Source: Planctomycetota bacterium
Lineage (GTDB): Bacteria; Planctomycetota; UBA8108; UBA1146; JAJFFE01
Direction: 5' to 3'
Length of the DNA: 15,211 nucleotides
Assembly (NCBI GenBank): GCA_020425835.1
Contig: JAGQRC010000019.1
Location: forward strand, 1-15,211
Shown piece after piece: positions 6,806 through 14,760 of the stretch. Made by a program: the position numbers and the translations under genes. The notes below the pieces were generated by a model. That model did not search any database, was not told the DNA's origin, and worked only from the letters and a program-made list of their open reading frames with translations. Each line of letters starts with the position of its first letter. The first letter of the stretch is position 1.

Positions 6806-8488
6806 TCACGATGTCACGACGAGCGTGTCTTCCTTCCCGAGCGCCTCCGGAGCCGGCTCGTCGAGGATTCGTCTCGTCTCTCGACCGAGGATCTCGCCGA
6901 CGCGGACCTCCTCGTCGATGACCGCGCTCGCTCCGGTGGGACGGAGGGACTCCGTGTACTTGTGGTAGCGCGAGCGGATGACGATCGGGATGTGCTCCGA
7001 CTGGATTCGGATCGACTGCGCGATGCGTTCCACGGTTCGGGGATCGGTGAGTCCGATCACGACCGTCGACGCGTGCCCCACGTGGAGGTGCTCGTGGAGC
7101 TCGGGGTGGCTGGCGTCGCCGACGTGTGCGGCGAAACCCGCCTCCTCGGCGCGAGCGGCGAGTTGCGGGTTGAGGTCGAGCACGGTGACCGGCGACCCGG
7201 TCGCTCGGATCTCCGCGCCGCAGCGCTCGCCCGCCGGGCCGTAGCCGATCAAGATCACGTGCCCGCGGTCGGCACTGTCGATCGCGTCCGGCTCGGCGTA
7301 GGTGCCGAGTCCGAGCCTTGCGAGAGGAGCGAGGAGGAGTCGAGCCAGGCGCGGCGCGAACGAGACGAGGAACGGGGTCATGAGGAGTGTCACCATCATG
7401 GTCGACACGATCACCATGAACAGCGCGTCGTCGAGGAGGGATCCTCGGGACGACTCCGCGATCAGGAACGCGAACTCGCCGACCTGGGAGAGCGCGATGC
7501 CAGTGGCCAACGCGGCGGGCGCGCGAACCCCGACCGAACGAAGTGCGATGAAGCAGACGAGCGCCTTCGTGACGACGATCAACGCGGCCACTGTGCCGGT
7601 GAGCAGCAAGTTCTCGACGATCCAGCGGGGGTCGGCGAGCATCCCGACCGAGCAGAAGAAGACGGTCACCAGCAGGGTCCGGAGCACCGAGAGGTCGGCG
7701 CGGACCTGGGTCGCCAGCGGAGACTCGCCGAGGAGCATCCCCGCGATGAAGGCCCCGACGGCCGGCGACAACCCGAGCGAGTGGGCGATGTAGATCGCGC
7801 TGAGCGCCCCGAAGACGGCGACCAGGACCGGGAGTTCACGGTTGCGCAGGGAGGACGTCGCGAGGAGCACTCGGGGCACCAGGTGATTGAAGGCGACGTA
7901 GAAGCCGACGACCATGCCGAGGAGGGCGAGCACGGTCTGCCCCAGTCCTGCGTGCTCGCTCGTCGGCGTTCCCCCGAGTTGACCGGCCATGAGCACCAGG
8001 GGCACGACCGCGAGATCCTGCAGGAGGAGGACTCCCAGCGCGAGCCGGCCGTGGGCACTGTCGATCTCCGACCTCGCCATCAGGATCCGTAGAACGCCGG
8101 CCGTGCTGCTCAATGTGAAGGCGGCGCCGATGACGAGACCGACGCTCCACGACACTCCGAGCGTCGCCGCCACGACGAGAGCCAGCGCACCGAGACTCAG
8201 GGTCACCTGGAGAACGCCACCGCCGAGAGCGCGAGGTCCGAGGCTCCGCAGTCGACGCCACGAGAACTCCAGTCCGAGTGAGAAGAGCAGCGTCGAAACG
8301 CCGATCTCCGCCAGCCCTTGGACCTCTTCGCTCGTCGAGACCACGTCGAGCGCGTGAGGGCCGAGTAGCATCCCCGCGAGCAGGTACCCCAGGAGCGAAC
8401 TCTGCCGCAGCTGCTCGCACACCGCGCCGAGGAGGAAGGCGACCCCCAGCAGGACGCCGACGTCGAAGAGCGTCGGCCAGAACTCCAT
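6806..8488 (-). CDS. CPA2 cation:proton antiporter with TrkA-N domain (KefB-type)
   Basis: The 560-residue inner-membrane protein has about twelve hydrophobic segments over residues 5-390, matching the Na+/H+ exchanger domain of the CPA2 family, including LGYLLAGMLLGP (33-44), the LLLQDLAVVPL motif (154-164, with QD at 157-158) and VGAFIAGMLLGESP (244-257). A cytoplasmic nucleotide-binding TrkA-N domain follows from about 409, with Rossmann motif GYGPAG (415-420) and an acidic strand end at Asp438. KefB/KefC-type members export K+ in exchange for H+ and are gated by nucleotide or glutathione conjugates; whether this one is glutathione-gated cannot be read from the sequence. The start is set by MEFW, with GGGGG about eight bases upstream. 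The reading frame continues upstream but the extension is Arg-rich and unlike a protein. It may share a transcript with the cytochrome, 79 bases downstream. Confidence 0.9.
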   Translation of the reverse strand: MEFWPTLFDVGVLLGVAFLLGAVCEQLRQSSLLGYLLAGMLLGPHALDVVSTSEEVQGLAEIGVSTLLFSLGLEFSWRRLRSLGPRALGGGVLQVTLSLGALALVVAATLGVSWSVGLVIGAAFTLSSTAGVLRILMARSEIDSAHGRLALGVLLLQDLAVVPLVLMAGQLGGTPTSEHAGLGQTVLALLGMVVGFYVAFNHLVPRVLLATSSLRNRELPVLVAVFGALSAIYIAHSLGLSPAVGAFIAGMLLGESPLATQVRADLSVLRTLLVTVFFCSVGMLADPRWIVENLLLTGTVAALIVVTKALVCFIALRSVGVRAPAALATGIALSQVGEFAFLIAESSRGSLLDDALFMVIVSTMMVTLLMTPFLVSFAPRLARLLLAPLARLGLGTYAEPDAIDSADRGHVILIGYGPAGERCGAEIRATGSPVTVLDLNPQLAARAEEAGFAAHVGDASHPELHEHLHVGHASTVVIGLTDPRTVERIAQSIRIQSEHIPIVIRSRYHKYTESLRPTGASAVIDEEVRVGEILGRETRRILDEPAPEALGKEDTLVVTS

Positions 8489-8820
8489 CTCGCACACCCC
8501 CGATTCGACTCGCGTCCCGAGCGCCCCTCGCGTCCCACGCCACTCCTTCCTATCGGCACGTTCCGGACTCGATGTGGAGTGCTCCGACGCTCTTTGCGAT
8601 TCCCGAGGATTCGCCGTTTCGGTCCGTCCAGCGCACGCGCTCGCGACACGAATCGCCCGGAACACTCGCTCCGACCTCCTCGAATGCGCACGGCCAACCC
8701 GACGGCGAGTGCTCGACGAACGCAATCTTTGGACGATCGAACGCGGCCTCGGCTCGCCCGGGCGGCGGAGCTCGAGTTCGCTGACCGCCGCGAGGTCGTC
8801 TCCAACCGAGAGGTGGTTCC
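8489..8820. other. divergent intergenic region with a 10-bp direct repeat
   Basis: These 332 bases separate the antiporter (minus) from the giant secreted protein (plus), so promoters for both are expected here. I see no convincing -35/-10 pair. CTCGCGTCCC occurs twice, at 8509-8518 and 8527-8536, 18 bases apart start to start, just upstream of the antiporter; this could be an operator. Frames reading through the region give Arg-rich, low-complexity translations, so I call no gene in it. Confidence 0.5.
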
Positions 8821-11800
8821 GTGTCCGAATCTCGTCCCGATCGTCACTGCGTGACCCTTGGGCGACGCCTTCGGCTCTTCGTCGCCACATGTGCAGTGCT
8901 CTCCGTCGTCACGACCGCCGTCGCCCAGACGACCGACGACTTCCGAGAGCTGGACAACATCCAGGGACCCTGGATCAACCTCAACCATGTTCCGATCCGC
9001 CCGATGGTCATCGAGGGGGACGGCAGCTTCTATGCGGTCAACACCCATGACAGCACGGTGGTCCACTTCACGGGGCCGACGTCGCAGCCGAGCCAGTCGT
9101 TTCGAGTGCCGTGGTCTCCGGTTTCCCTCGCGCTGTGGTCGGATCCCTCCGCGGCGACCGATCCGAAACGGATCGTCGTCGTCTGCCGCGGCAGTTATGG
9201 CCTCGCGATCCTGAAGGCGAGTTCCGGGGAGACCGTCGCGTTCATCCCGCTGCCGGCCGAGCCGGGTGACATCGCGCTGATCGGGAACGACGCGTGGGTG
9301 TCCTGCTCCGGAGCCGACCAGGTGGTCCGCGTCGACCTCACGACGGAGACCATCACCGCGAGCGTTCCGATCCAGGCGGAGCATCCTCTCTTCCTCACGG
9401 TCGATGGGAGCGACGTCCTGGTCACCCCGCAGTTCTCCGGGAACAACACGGTGGTGGACAAGACGAACCAAGCGCGCGACCGAACGGCGGACCGTCGGGG
9501 CATCCTCGACCTCGACGACAGCGCGATCGCCGTGACCTCGTTGCCCGACCATGACGTGATCCGGATCTCGGGGGGCACGATCACCCAGACGATCCGGGGT
9601 GTCGGGACGATCCTCTTCGGGCACGGGATCAACCCGGTGTCGGGGGAGCTCTGGGTGCTCAACACCGCGGCGAACAACCTCGGGAAGCTGGACTCGCACT
9701 ACCCACCGGCCACTACCGACCACAATCTGCTGCAGTCCGAGCCGTCGATCCGCGGGTTCACGGTCCGCAATCGCATCAGCCGGGTCGATCTGGCGGCCGG
9801 GACGGTCGCCCCGATCGAGCTCGAGCTCGATGCGTCGTCCTCCTACGACGATGCGCGGACCATCGGGCAACCCTACGCGCTCGACTTCGTTCCGCCGGGC
9901 GAACCGGGAGCGGGGAATGCCTACGTCGTCGGACTACTGACCCCCCGAGTGGTGGTCTACGACTCCACCGGCACGTTCGTGCAGGCTCATGACATCCTGC
10001 CGGCGGGCTCGGTGCCGCGCGCGATCCACATCGACACCTCCAACGATCGGCTGTCGGTCTACTGCTGGGGCAACAACGAGATCCTGACGTTCACCCTGAG
10101 CAACCTCGCTGCGGCGCCGCTGGTGTCGAGCCTCGGGTTCGACCCGACCCCCGCCGACGTCCAGGAGGGTCGACGGATCTTCTACGACGGAAGTCACTCG
10201 GCCCACGGTGACGAGTCGTGCGCGACCTGTCACGTCGAGGGACGGATGGACCAGGTCGCCTGGGACCTCTCGAATCGACCGATCGACGACAAGGGGCCGC
10301 TGGTGACGCAGACCCTGTCGGGGATCGAGCGCATGCGCCCGTTCCACTGGCGCGGTGAGCAGATGAAGGGGCTGATCGACTTCAACGGAGCGTTCGACTC
10401 GCTCCTCGGTGGCTCGATGCTCAGCGCGTCGGACTTCGAGAAGCTGGAGAAGTTCATCTTCTCGATCCAGTCACCCGCCAACCCGACGATGGACCCGACG
10501 CGGATCATCAACAACGCCTTCTCCCCGCCGATTCCGGCCGTCGTTCCACCGGGATTCTCTGCGAACCCCGGAGACGCCGTGAACGGACAGCACTTCTGGT
10601 TCGACATTCCGACGGTCGGCACCGCGACCTGCAACGACTGTCACACCCTCCCGATCGGAACCAATGGCGACATCATCGGTGATGGGGGTGTCGACCTGCA
10701 CCAGAAGCGCTCGCGCCTGATGGTGACGGGCTTCAACGCGATGTGGCGGAAGACCCAGGACCCGGTCCTGGTCACCCTGCACGAGTTCGACGCCCTGGGG
10801 AATCCGACCGGGAACCAGGTGACTCGCCGGTACCCGACGCTCGGGCACGGTTTCGCTCACTCCGGGGCGGCGGCGAACCTGATCGAGTTCACGCGGGGCG
10901 GCGGAGGCCTGACCAATCAACAGGTCGCCGACATCGCGGCATTCCTCGAGATGTTGGACACCGGAATCGCGCCGGCGGTGCACCGCGCCTACCTCTACGA
11001 CCTCGCTCACCTCGCCGCTGCCAACGACATCACCGGCTACCTCCTTCCGGAGGCCGCGAAGGGCAACTGCGACGTCGTGGTGTTCGGGACGTCGACGTTC
11101 GGACAGCCGGCGACCGTCCGCTGGGTGTACGATCCGATCACCCAGATCTTCCAGTCCGAGTTCCTTCCCTTGACCCGTGACTTCTCGTTCTTCCAGACCC
11201 AGGCACAGCTCGGAACGGGCGCGAACATCTTCATGGGTGTGCCGAAGGGGATGGGCGAGCGGTTCGCGATCGACTTCGACTCGGACGGGCTCTTCAACAT
11301 CACCGAGTCGCGCTCGTGGGGAACTCAGCCACTGGATCCCGATACGGACGGCGATACGTTCGAGGATGGCCACGAGGTCGACAACGGTTCGATCCCGACC
11401 AACGCCGGAAGCACGCCGAACGACACTACCGCACCCACGGTCTCCAACCTGTCGATCGAGTGGATCAATACGCGCAACGTGAAGATCAACTTCGACACCG
11501 ATGAGCCGACCACCTACGCGATCGATCTCTCGACCGCGCTCCACACACTGCCGACGGTCACCGGACCGGACGCCCCGCGCCGCGCTCACGGCGTGGCGGT
11601 CAACGGACTGCTGCCGTCGACCAATCCGGATCCGCCGGGACCGACGCACAGCTACTCGGGCACCTTGACCGTGATCGATCGAGGCGGGAACTCGACCGTG
11701 GTCAACCTGACCCAGATCGATCCGCTGCCGTTCACCCGGAATGCGACCAATGACACCGTGGTGCTCTCGGATCTCGACTGGGTGCCGCCGATCGCGTTCG

Positions 11801-12261
11801 CGATCGGGGGGGGAGCCATCGCGGCGAACGCCACCGCGACGATCCAGACCAAGTTCCAGGTGCCGAACTCTCCGCCGGTGCAGGACGTGGTGCTCGTCGC
11901 CCGGGTCCTCGTCCTCCGGGCGGGTCAGGACATTCCGGAGGTGAGCTCCACCTTCACCTCGTCGCTGAAGTTCACCACCTTCACGCAACCCCTCGGTGGA
12001 TCGGGCGTGATGGGGCCGGCCGAGTTCTACGAGGGACCCTTCCTCATGTCGACGGCGAGCAACGCCAACGGCGTGGCGAGCTTCTCGTTCGGACAGGGTG
12101 GGCTCAACTCGGGAGACAAGGTCATCCTGGTGATCGATGGTGCGTCCGGGGTTCCGGTCAACTACCCGACGGCGCCGATCGACTTCCCGGACTCGATCTC
12201 GCGATGGAGCTTGCCGGACACGCCGGCGCAGTTCCGCAGCATCGAGATCACGATTCCCTGA
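8821..12261 (+). CDS. giant secreted beta-propeller/di-heme peroxidase-like protein with Ca-type repeats and Ig-like domains
   Basis: The 1146-residue exported protein starts at GTG, with GAGAGGTGG upstream; a second in-frame GTG at 8851 would give a tighter signal peptide. The signal sequence (hydrophobic about 19-34, cleavage near AVA-Q at 35/36) precedes a beta-propeller-like region (about 55-435) resembling YncE/SMP-30-type propellers. Next comes a di-heme core of the cytochrome c peroxidase/MauG type: CATCH at 467-471, PFHWRGE at 507-513 followed by DFNGAFDSLLGG, and CNDCH at 604-608. Asp-rich calcium-type repeats follow (DFDSDGLFNITE, 818-829; DPDTDGDTFEDGHE, 839-852), then an Ig/FN3-like domain opening with DTTAPTVSN (868-876) and a beta-rich tail. 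It is probably periplasmic or cell-surface. The heme core could reduce peroxide or oxidise a protein or small substrate; neither is shown. Convergent with the barrel gene. Confidence 0.82.
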   Translation: MSESRPDRHCVTLGRRLRLFVATCAVLSVVTTAVAQTTDDFRELDNIQGPWINLNHVPIRPMVIEGDGSFYAVNTHDSTVVHFTGPTSQPSQSFRVPWSPVSLALWSDPSAATDPKRIVVVCRGSYGLAILKASSGETVAFIPLPAEPGDIALIGNDAWVSCSGADQVVRVDLTTETITASVPIQAEHPLFLTVDGSDVLVTPQFSGNNTVVDKTNQARDRTADRRGILDLDDSAIAVTSLPDHDVIRISGGTITQTIRGVGTILFGHGINPVSGELWVLNTAANNLGKLDSHYPPATTDHNLLQSEPSIRGFTVRNRISRVDLAAGTVAPIELELDASSSYDDARTIGQPYALDFVPPGEPGAGNAYVVGLLTPRVVVYDSTGTFVQAHDILPAGSVPRAIHIDTSNDRLSVYCWGNNEILTFTLSNLAAAPLVSSLGFDPTPADVQEGRRIFYDGSHSAHGDESCATCHVEGRMDQVAWDLSNRPIDDKGPLVTQTLSGIERMRPFHWRGEQMKGLIDFNGAFDSLLGGSMLSASDFEKLEKFIFSIQSPANPTMDPTRIINNAFSPPIPAVVPPGFSANPGDAVNGQHFWFDIPTVGTATCNDCHTLPIGTNGDIIGDGGVDLHQKRSRLMVTGFNAMWRKTQDPVLVTLHEFDALGNPTGNQVTRRYPTLGHGFAHSGAAANLIEFTRGGGGLTNQQVADIAAFLEMLDTGIAPAVHRAYLYDLAHLAAANDITGYLLPEAAKGNCDVVVFGTSTFGQPATVRWVYDPITQIFQSEFLPLTRDFSFFQTQAQLGTGANIFMGVPKGMGERFAIDFDSDGLFNITESRSWGTQPLDPDTDGDTFEDGHEVDNGSIPTNAGSTPNDTTAPTVSNLSIEWINTRNVKINFDTDEPTTYAIDLSTALHTLPTVTGPDAPRRAHGVAVNGLLPSTNPDPPGPTHSYSGTLTVIDRGGNSTVVNLTQIDPLPFTRNATNDTVVLSDLDWVPPIAFAIGGGAIAANATATIQTKFQVPNSPPVQDVVLVARVLVLRAGQDIPEVSSTFTSSLKFTTFTQPLGGSGVMGPAEFYEGPFLMSTASNANGVASFSFGQGGLNSGDKVILVIDGASGVPVNYPTAPIDFPDSISRWSLPDTPAQFRSIEITIP

Positions 12262-12275
12262 GCGACACGGTCGGT

Positions 12276-12303
12276 CGGGAGGCGGCGCGCCGGCCGCCTC
12301 CCG
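12276..12303. terminator. bidirectional terminator hairpin between convergent genes
   Basis: CGGGAGGCGGC (12276-12286) is the perfect reverse complement of GCCGCCTCCCG (12293-12303), with a six-base loop GCGCCG. It lies 15 bases after the stop of the giant protein and 19 bases before the last codon of the minus-strand barrel gene. No long T-run flanks it on either side. The position suits termination in both directions. Confidence 0.75.
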
Positions 12304-12321
12304 GTCGTTCGTTCGACGCCG

Positions 12322-13578
12322 TCAGAACGGGACGTCGATGTGGAGGCTGCCACCGCCGAACCGACCGGGGGAGAGCAGCGCGTTCGCCTGGAGGGTCAAC
12401 GTGGCGTCGTGGCCGACGTCGAACTCCATCGGCAGCGCGACCGCGACCAGCGCGCGCCGATCTCGATCGTCCCGCCCGGGATCGCCGACGAAGTCGTCGT
12501 GGTTGCGGATGAAGTCGACGTAGAGACCGGGCCAGACGAGAACGCGCTCGTGGATCCGCCAGTCGACCCCGACGAACAGCGTCGTCTCGCGACGCTGGAC
12601 CTTTCCGTCGGCCACGACGTCGCGCGGTCGACGATCGTAGTCGGAGAGCCGGAAGTAGCGACCGCCCACCCACGCGGACAGGTCGTCGTCCCAGCGATGA
12701 CGGAGCTCCGCCTCGAGTCGCCAGTGGCGGCGAGACAACCGCCGATCGTCGGGATGGGCGTGATCCCGATACCGACGACTCGCCACGGTTCGTTCGCCAG
12801 CGGCGGTCGATCGAACACTCCACCGTTCGCTGACGACGCAGACACCCTCGATCCCCCCCGCGAGGCTCCGGTGGTCGAAGTCGAACCCCTCGGTCTCGAA
12901 AGTTCGCTCGAGTTGGGGGTTCCAGTTCACCCAGGTGGTCACCCTCGCCCGTTCACCGATCGCCCGAGTTCCTTCGAGGAACCAGGTCATCGGTCGCTTC
13001 CGGTACTCGTCGAGCTTCGATTTGCGATCGAACGCCGCGTCCGTGAGCACGAACGCGAGTCGGACCCGATCGCCCGAGCTGTTCCACCACTCCACCTCGG
13101 GCTGGATGTCGATGCCCTCCTTCTCGGCGATGACCTCGGAATACAAGGAAGCGGAGACGCCGCCCGTCGCGAACGTGCCCGAGAGCATTGTGCCGATCCC
13201 CACCTGGGTCCGAGAGAAGCGACTGTCGAAGTCCTCGTCGCGCAGGTAGCGGAGTCCGAAGAACAGGGGATGGTCGACGGCGATCTTCTTCGTCGCTTGT
13301 TGGAACGTGTAGAACTCGTCGTTGGATACGCTGCCCGCGAGACCGCGGAGTCCGCTCGGGTCACGGGCCCATCGGTCGTCGAGGGCCGGTCGGAACCGGA
13401 ACAGGGAGCGCAGGAGGATGCTGGCGTCCGTGTAGTGGAAACCGCGTCCCGAGAGCTGGCCGCTGTCGCCGCGGAATGGGGACGGCTCGCGCGATGAGAC
13501 TCCGACACCCTGCGCCGCGACGGGTTCGGGGAGCGCGAGGATCAGCAGCAGGATCGAACCTCTCGGCAGAGCGCGCAC
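12322..13578 (-). CDS. predicted outer-membrane beta-barrel protein, family not recognised
   Basis: I choose the GTG at 13576-13578, giving 418 residues. GGGAGG lies four bases upstream and the product then starts with a compact signal peptide (MRALPRGSILLLILALPEPVAA, cut near residue 22). The mature part is rich in aromatic and charged residues alternating in short strands (for example VRLAFVLTDAAF, LFVGVDWRIHERVLVWPGLY). It has few long hydrophobic runs and ends in a terminal Phe (HIDVPF), all typical of an outer-membrane barrel recognised by BAM. I do not recognise the family and cannot say what it transports. It is convergent with the giant heme protein, so the two are not one transcript. 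An earlier ATG at 13621 would add a non-signal-like leader. Confidence 0.72.
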   Translation of the reverse strand: MRALPRGSILLLILALPEPVAAQGVGVSSREPSPFRGDSGQLSGRGFHYTDASILLRSLFRFRPALDDRWARDPSGLRGLAGSVSNDEFYTFQQATKKIAVDHPLFFGLRYLRDEDFDSRFSRTQVGIGTMLSGTFATGGVSASLYSEVIAEKEGIDIQPEVEWWNSSGDRVRLAFVLTDAAFDRKSKLDEYRKRPMTWFLEGTRAIGERARVTTWVNWNPQLERTFETEGFDFDHRSLAGGIEGVCVVSERWSVRSTAAGERTVASRRYRDHAHPDDRRLSRRHWRLEAELRHRWDDDLSAWVGGRYFRLSDYDRRPRDVVADGKVQRRETTLFVGVDWRIHERVLVWPGLYVDFIRNHDDFVGDPGRDDRDRRALVAVALPMEFDVGHDATLTLQANALLSPGRFGGGSLHIDVPF

Positions 13579-13958
13579 GGAACCTCCCGAGGAGTCGTGG
13601 TGAGTCTCGATCCGACGGAACACGAGTCACGAAGCGGTCGCATCGACGGGAACGCGCGATCAGATCTGGGAACGGATGCGATGAGTCGATCGCCGCCTTC
13701 GCGCCGCTTCCCGCCGAGTTGGACCTTCTCGGAACCCTGCTCGATCCCGGCACGCAAACGGCTTGGCGGTTCGGGATGGAATCGAAGTGTTGGTAGGAAG
13801 GGATTCCCGGGAAGTTCTCTTCAAGCCGGCCTCGAACTCGCTATCCTCCCGCCCTTTCTCGCACCACTTCGGATGGTTCTTCGGCCGCGGATTCCGCGGT
13901 GGCTCGTCCCGCTTCGACGGAAGACGGCGCTTCGAAGATGCAAGAGAGGGGAATCTCC
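13579..13958. other. divergent intergenic region and peroxiredoxin leader
   Basis: These 380 bases lie between the barrel gene (minus) and peroxiredoxin (plus). I see no protein-like frame in them. On the plus strand TATCCT at 13842-13847, in the context CGCTATCCTC, is a possible -10 box; the -35 is poor (CTTCAA, 17 bases upstream). If used, it gives a leader of about 100 bases containing a hairpin CCGCGG-ATT-CCGCGG (13885-13899). I cannot identify an OxyR or PerR site. Confidence 0.4.
13583..13588 (-). promoter_or_regulatory. Shine-Dalgarno that fixes the barrel gene's GTG start
   Basis: On the minus strand GGGAGG followed by TTCC then GTG gives a near-ideal ribosome site. The upstream in-frame ATG at 13621-13623 has nothing comparable, so the GTG is preferred. 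Confidence 0.7.
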
Positions 13959-14561
13959 ATGACAGTACTGGTGGGTCGACCCGCGCCCGATTTCGGGGCC
14001 GCTGCGGTGCTCGGCAACGGGGAGATCGTCGACGGTTTCCAGCTGAGTTCGGCGATCCTGGGCAGGCCGGCGGTCGTCTTCTTCTACCCGCTCGATTTCA
14101 CGTTCGTTTGTCCATCGGAGTTGATCGCGCTGGACAAGCGGTTCGGTGAGTTCACCGACCGCGGAGTCGAAGTGATCGCCGTCTCGGTGGACTCGCAGTT
14201 CACCCACAACGCCTGGCGGAACACGCCGATCGAGCAGGGCGGCATCGGACCGGTCCGGTACACGATGGTCGCCGACGTCAAGCATGAGATCTGTCGCGCC
14301 TACGACGTCGAACACGACGCTGGAGTGGCCCTGCGCGCATCGTTCCTGATCGACCGGGAGGGCATCGTCCGTCATCAGGTCGTCAACGACCTGCCGCTCG
14401 GGCGCAACGTCGACGAGCTCCTTCGGATGGTGGATGCGCTGCAGTTCCACGAGCAGTACGGTGAGGTCTGCCCGGCCGGATGGAACAAGGGGGATCGCGG
14501 CATGCAAGCGACGCCTCAGGGGGTCGCCCGCTACCTTGCCGAGGAGTCGGGGAAGCTCTGA
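13959..14561 (+). CDS. typical 2-Cys peroxiredoxin (AhpC/Prx1 type)
   Basis: The 200-residue cytoplasmic enzyme reduces H2O2 and organic peroxides, and possibly peroxynitrite, using a thiol donor. The peroxidatic Cys51 is in DFTFVCPSE, the resolving Cys171 in GEVCPAGW, and the conserved Arg sits in ALRASFLID (124-132). GGIG at 94-97 and the C-terminal GVARYLAEESGKL place it with the Prx1 subgroup; the YL replaces the YF of eukaryotic sensitive enzymes, as is usual in bacterial members. Length fits the family. The ATG is preceded by GAGAGGGG at eight bases; upstream in-frame GTG and ATG codons lack such a site. A single gene with its own hairpin terminator; its reductase (thioredoxin or AhpF) is not in the window. 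Confidence 0.96.
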   Translation: MTVLVGRPAPDFGAAAVLGNGEIVDGFQLSSAILGRPAVVFFYPLDFTFVCPSELIALDKRFGEFTDRGVEVIAVSVDSQFTHNAWRNTPIEQGGIGPVRYTMVADVKHEICRAYDVEHDAGVALRASFLIDREGIVRHQVVNDLPLGRNVDELLRMVDALQFHEQYGEVCPAGWNKGDRGMQATPQGVARYLAEESGKL

Positions 14562-14630
14562 TCCCGGGGGGCGATGTCGTCGACCGTCATCGCCGGTCCG
14601 ACCGACGGTGTCTCCGACGGTTCCTCCAGA

Positions 14631-14663
14631 ACGGGTCCCGGCCGCAACGCGCCCGGGACCCGT
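14631..14663 (+). terminator. terminator hairpin after peroxiredoxin
   Basis: ACGGGTCCCGG (14631-14641) pairs perfectly with CCGGGACCCGT (14653-14663) across an 11-base loop, 69 bases after the peroxiredoxin stop. No T-run follows. The position, before the probable promoter of the next gene, supports a transcription end. Confidence 0.68.
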
Positions 14664-14682
14664 CTCGCATCGCGGGTCCGAC

Positions 14683-14711
14683 TTGCCGCGCATCGGAAGA
14701 GACCCTACGCT
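14683..14711 (+). promoter_or_regulatory. probable sigma-70 promoter of the DUF454 gene
   Basis: TTGCCG (14683-14688) and TACGCT (14706-14711) are separated by 17 bases and lie about 50 bases before the ATG at 14761, just past the terminator hairpin. Four of six bases match the -35 consensus and three of six the -10. Confidence 0.45.
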
Positions 14712-14760
14712 CTGCGCCGACGTCCGAGGGCCTGTGAGGCGCGGCACGAGGGGGCAACGC

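Noticed and set aside
8489..8890. N-terminal extension of the antiporter frame to 8890
   Set aside because: The extension is Arg/Ser-rich, overlaps the divergent giant gene, and precedes a natural membrane start at MEFW.
10471..11988. Long minus-strand open frame (505 codons) inside the giant heme protein gene
   Set aside because: It has no ribosome site or recognisable domain and lies opposite recognisable Asp-rich repeats and a CXXCH motif.
13579..13623. ATG start at 13621 for the barrel gene
   Set aside because: It would place 15 polar residues before the signal peptide; the GTG at 13576 has GGGAGG just upstream.
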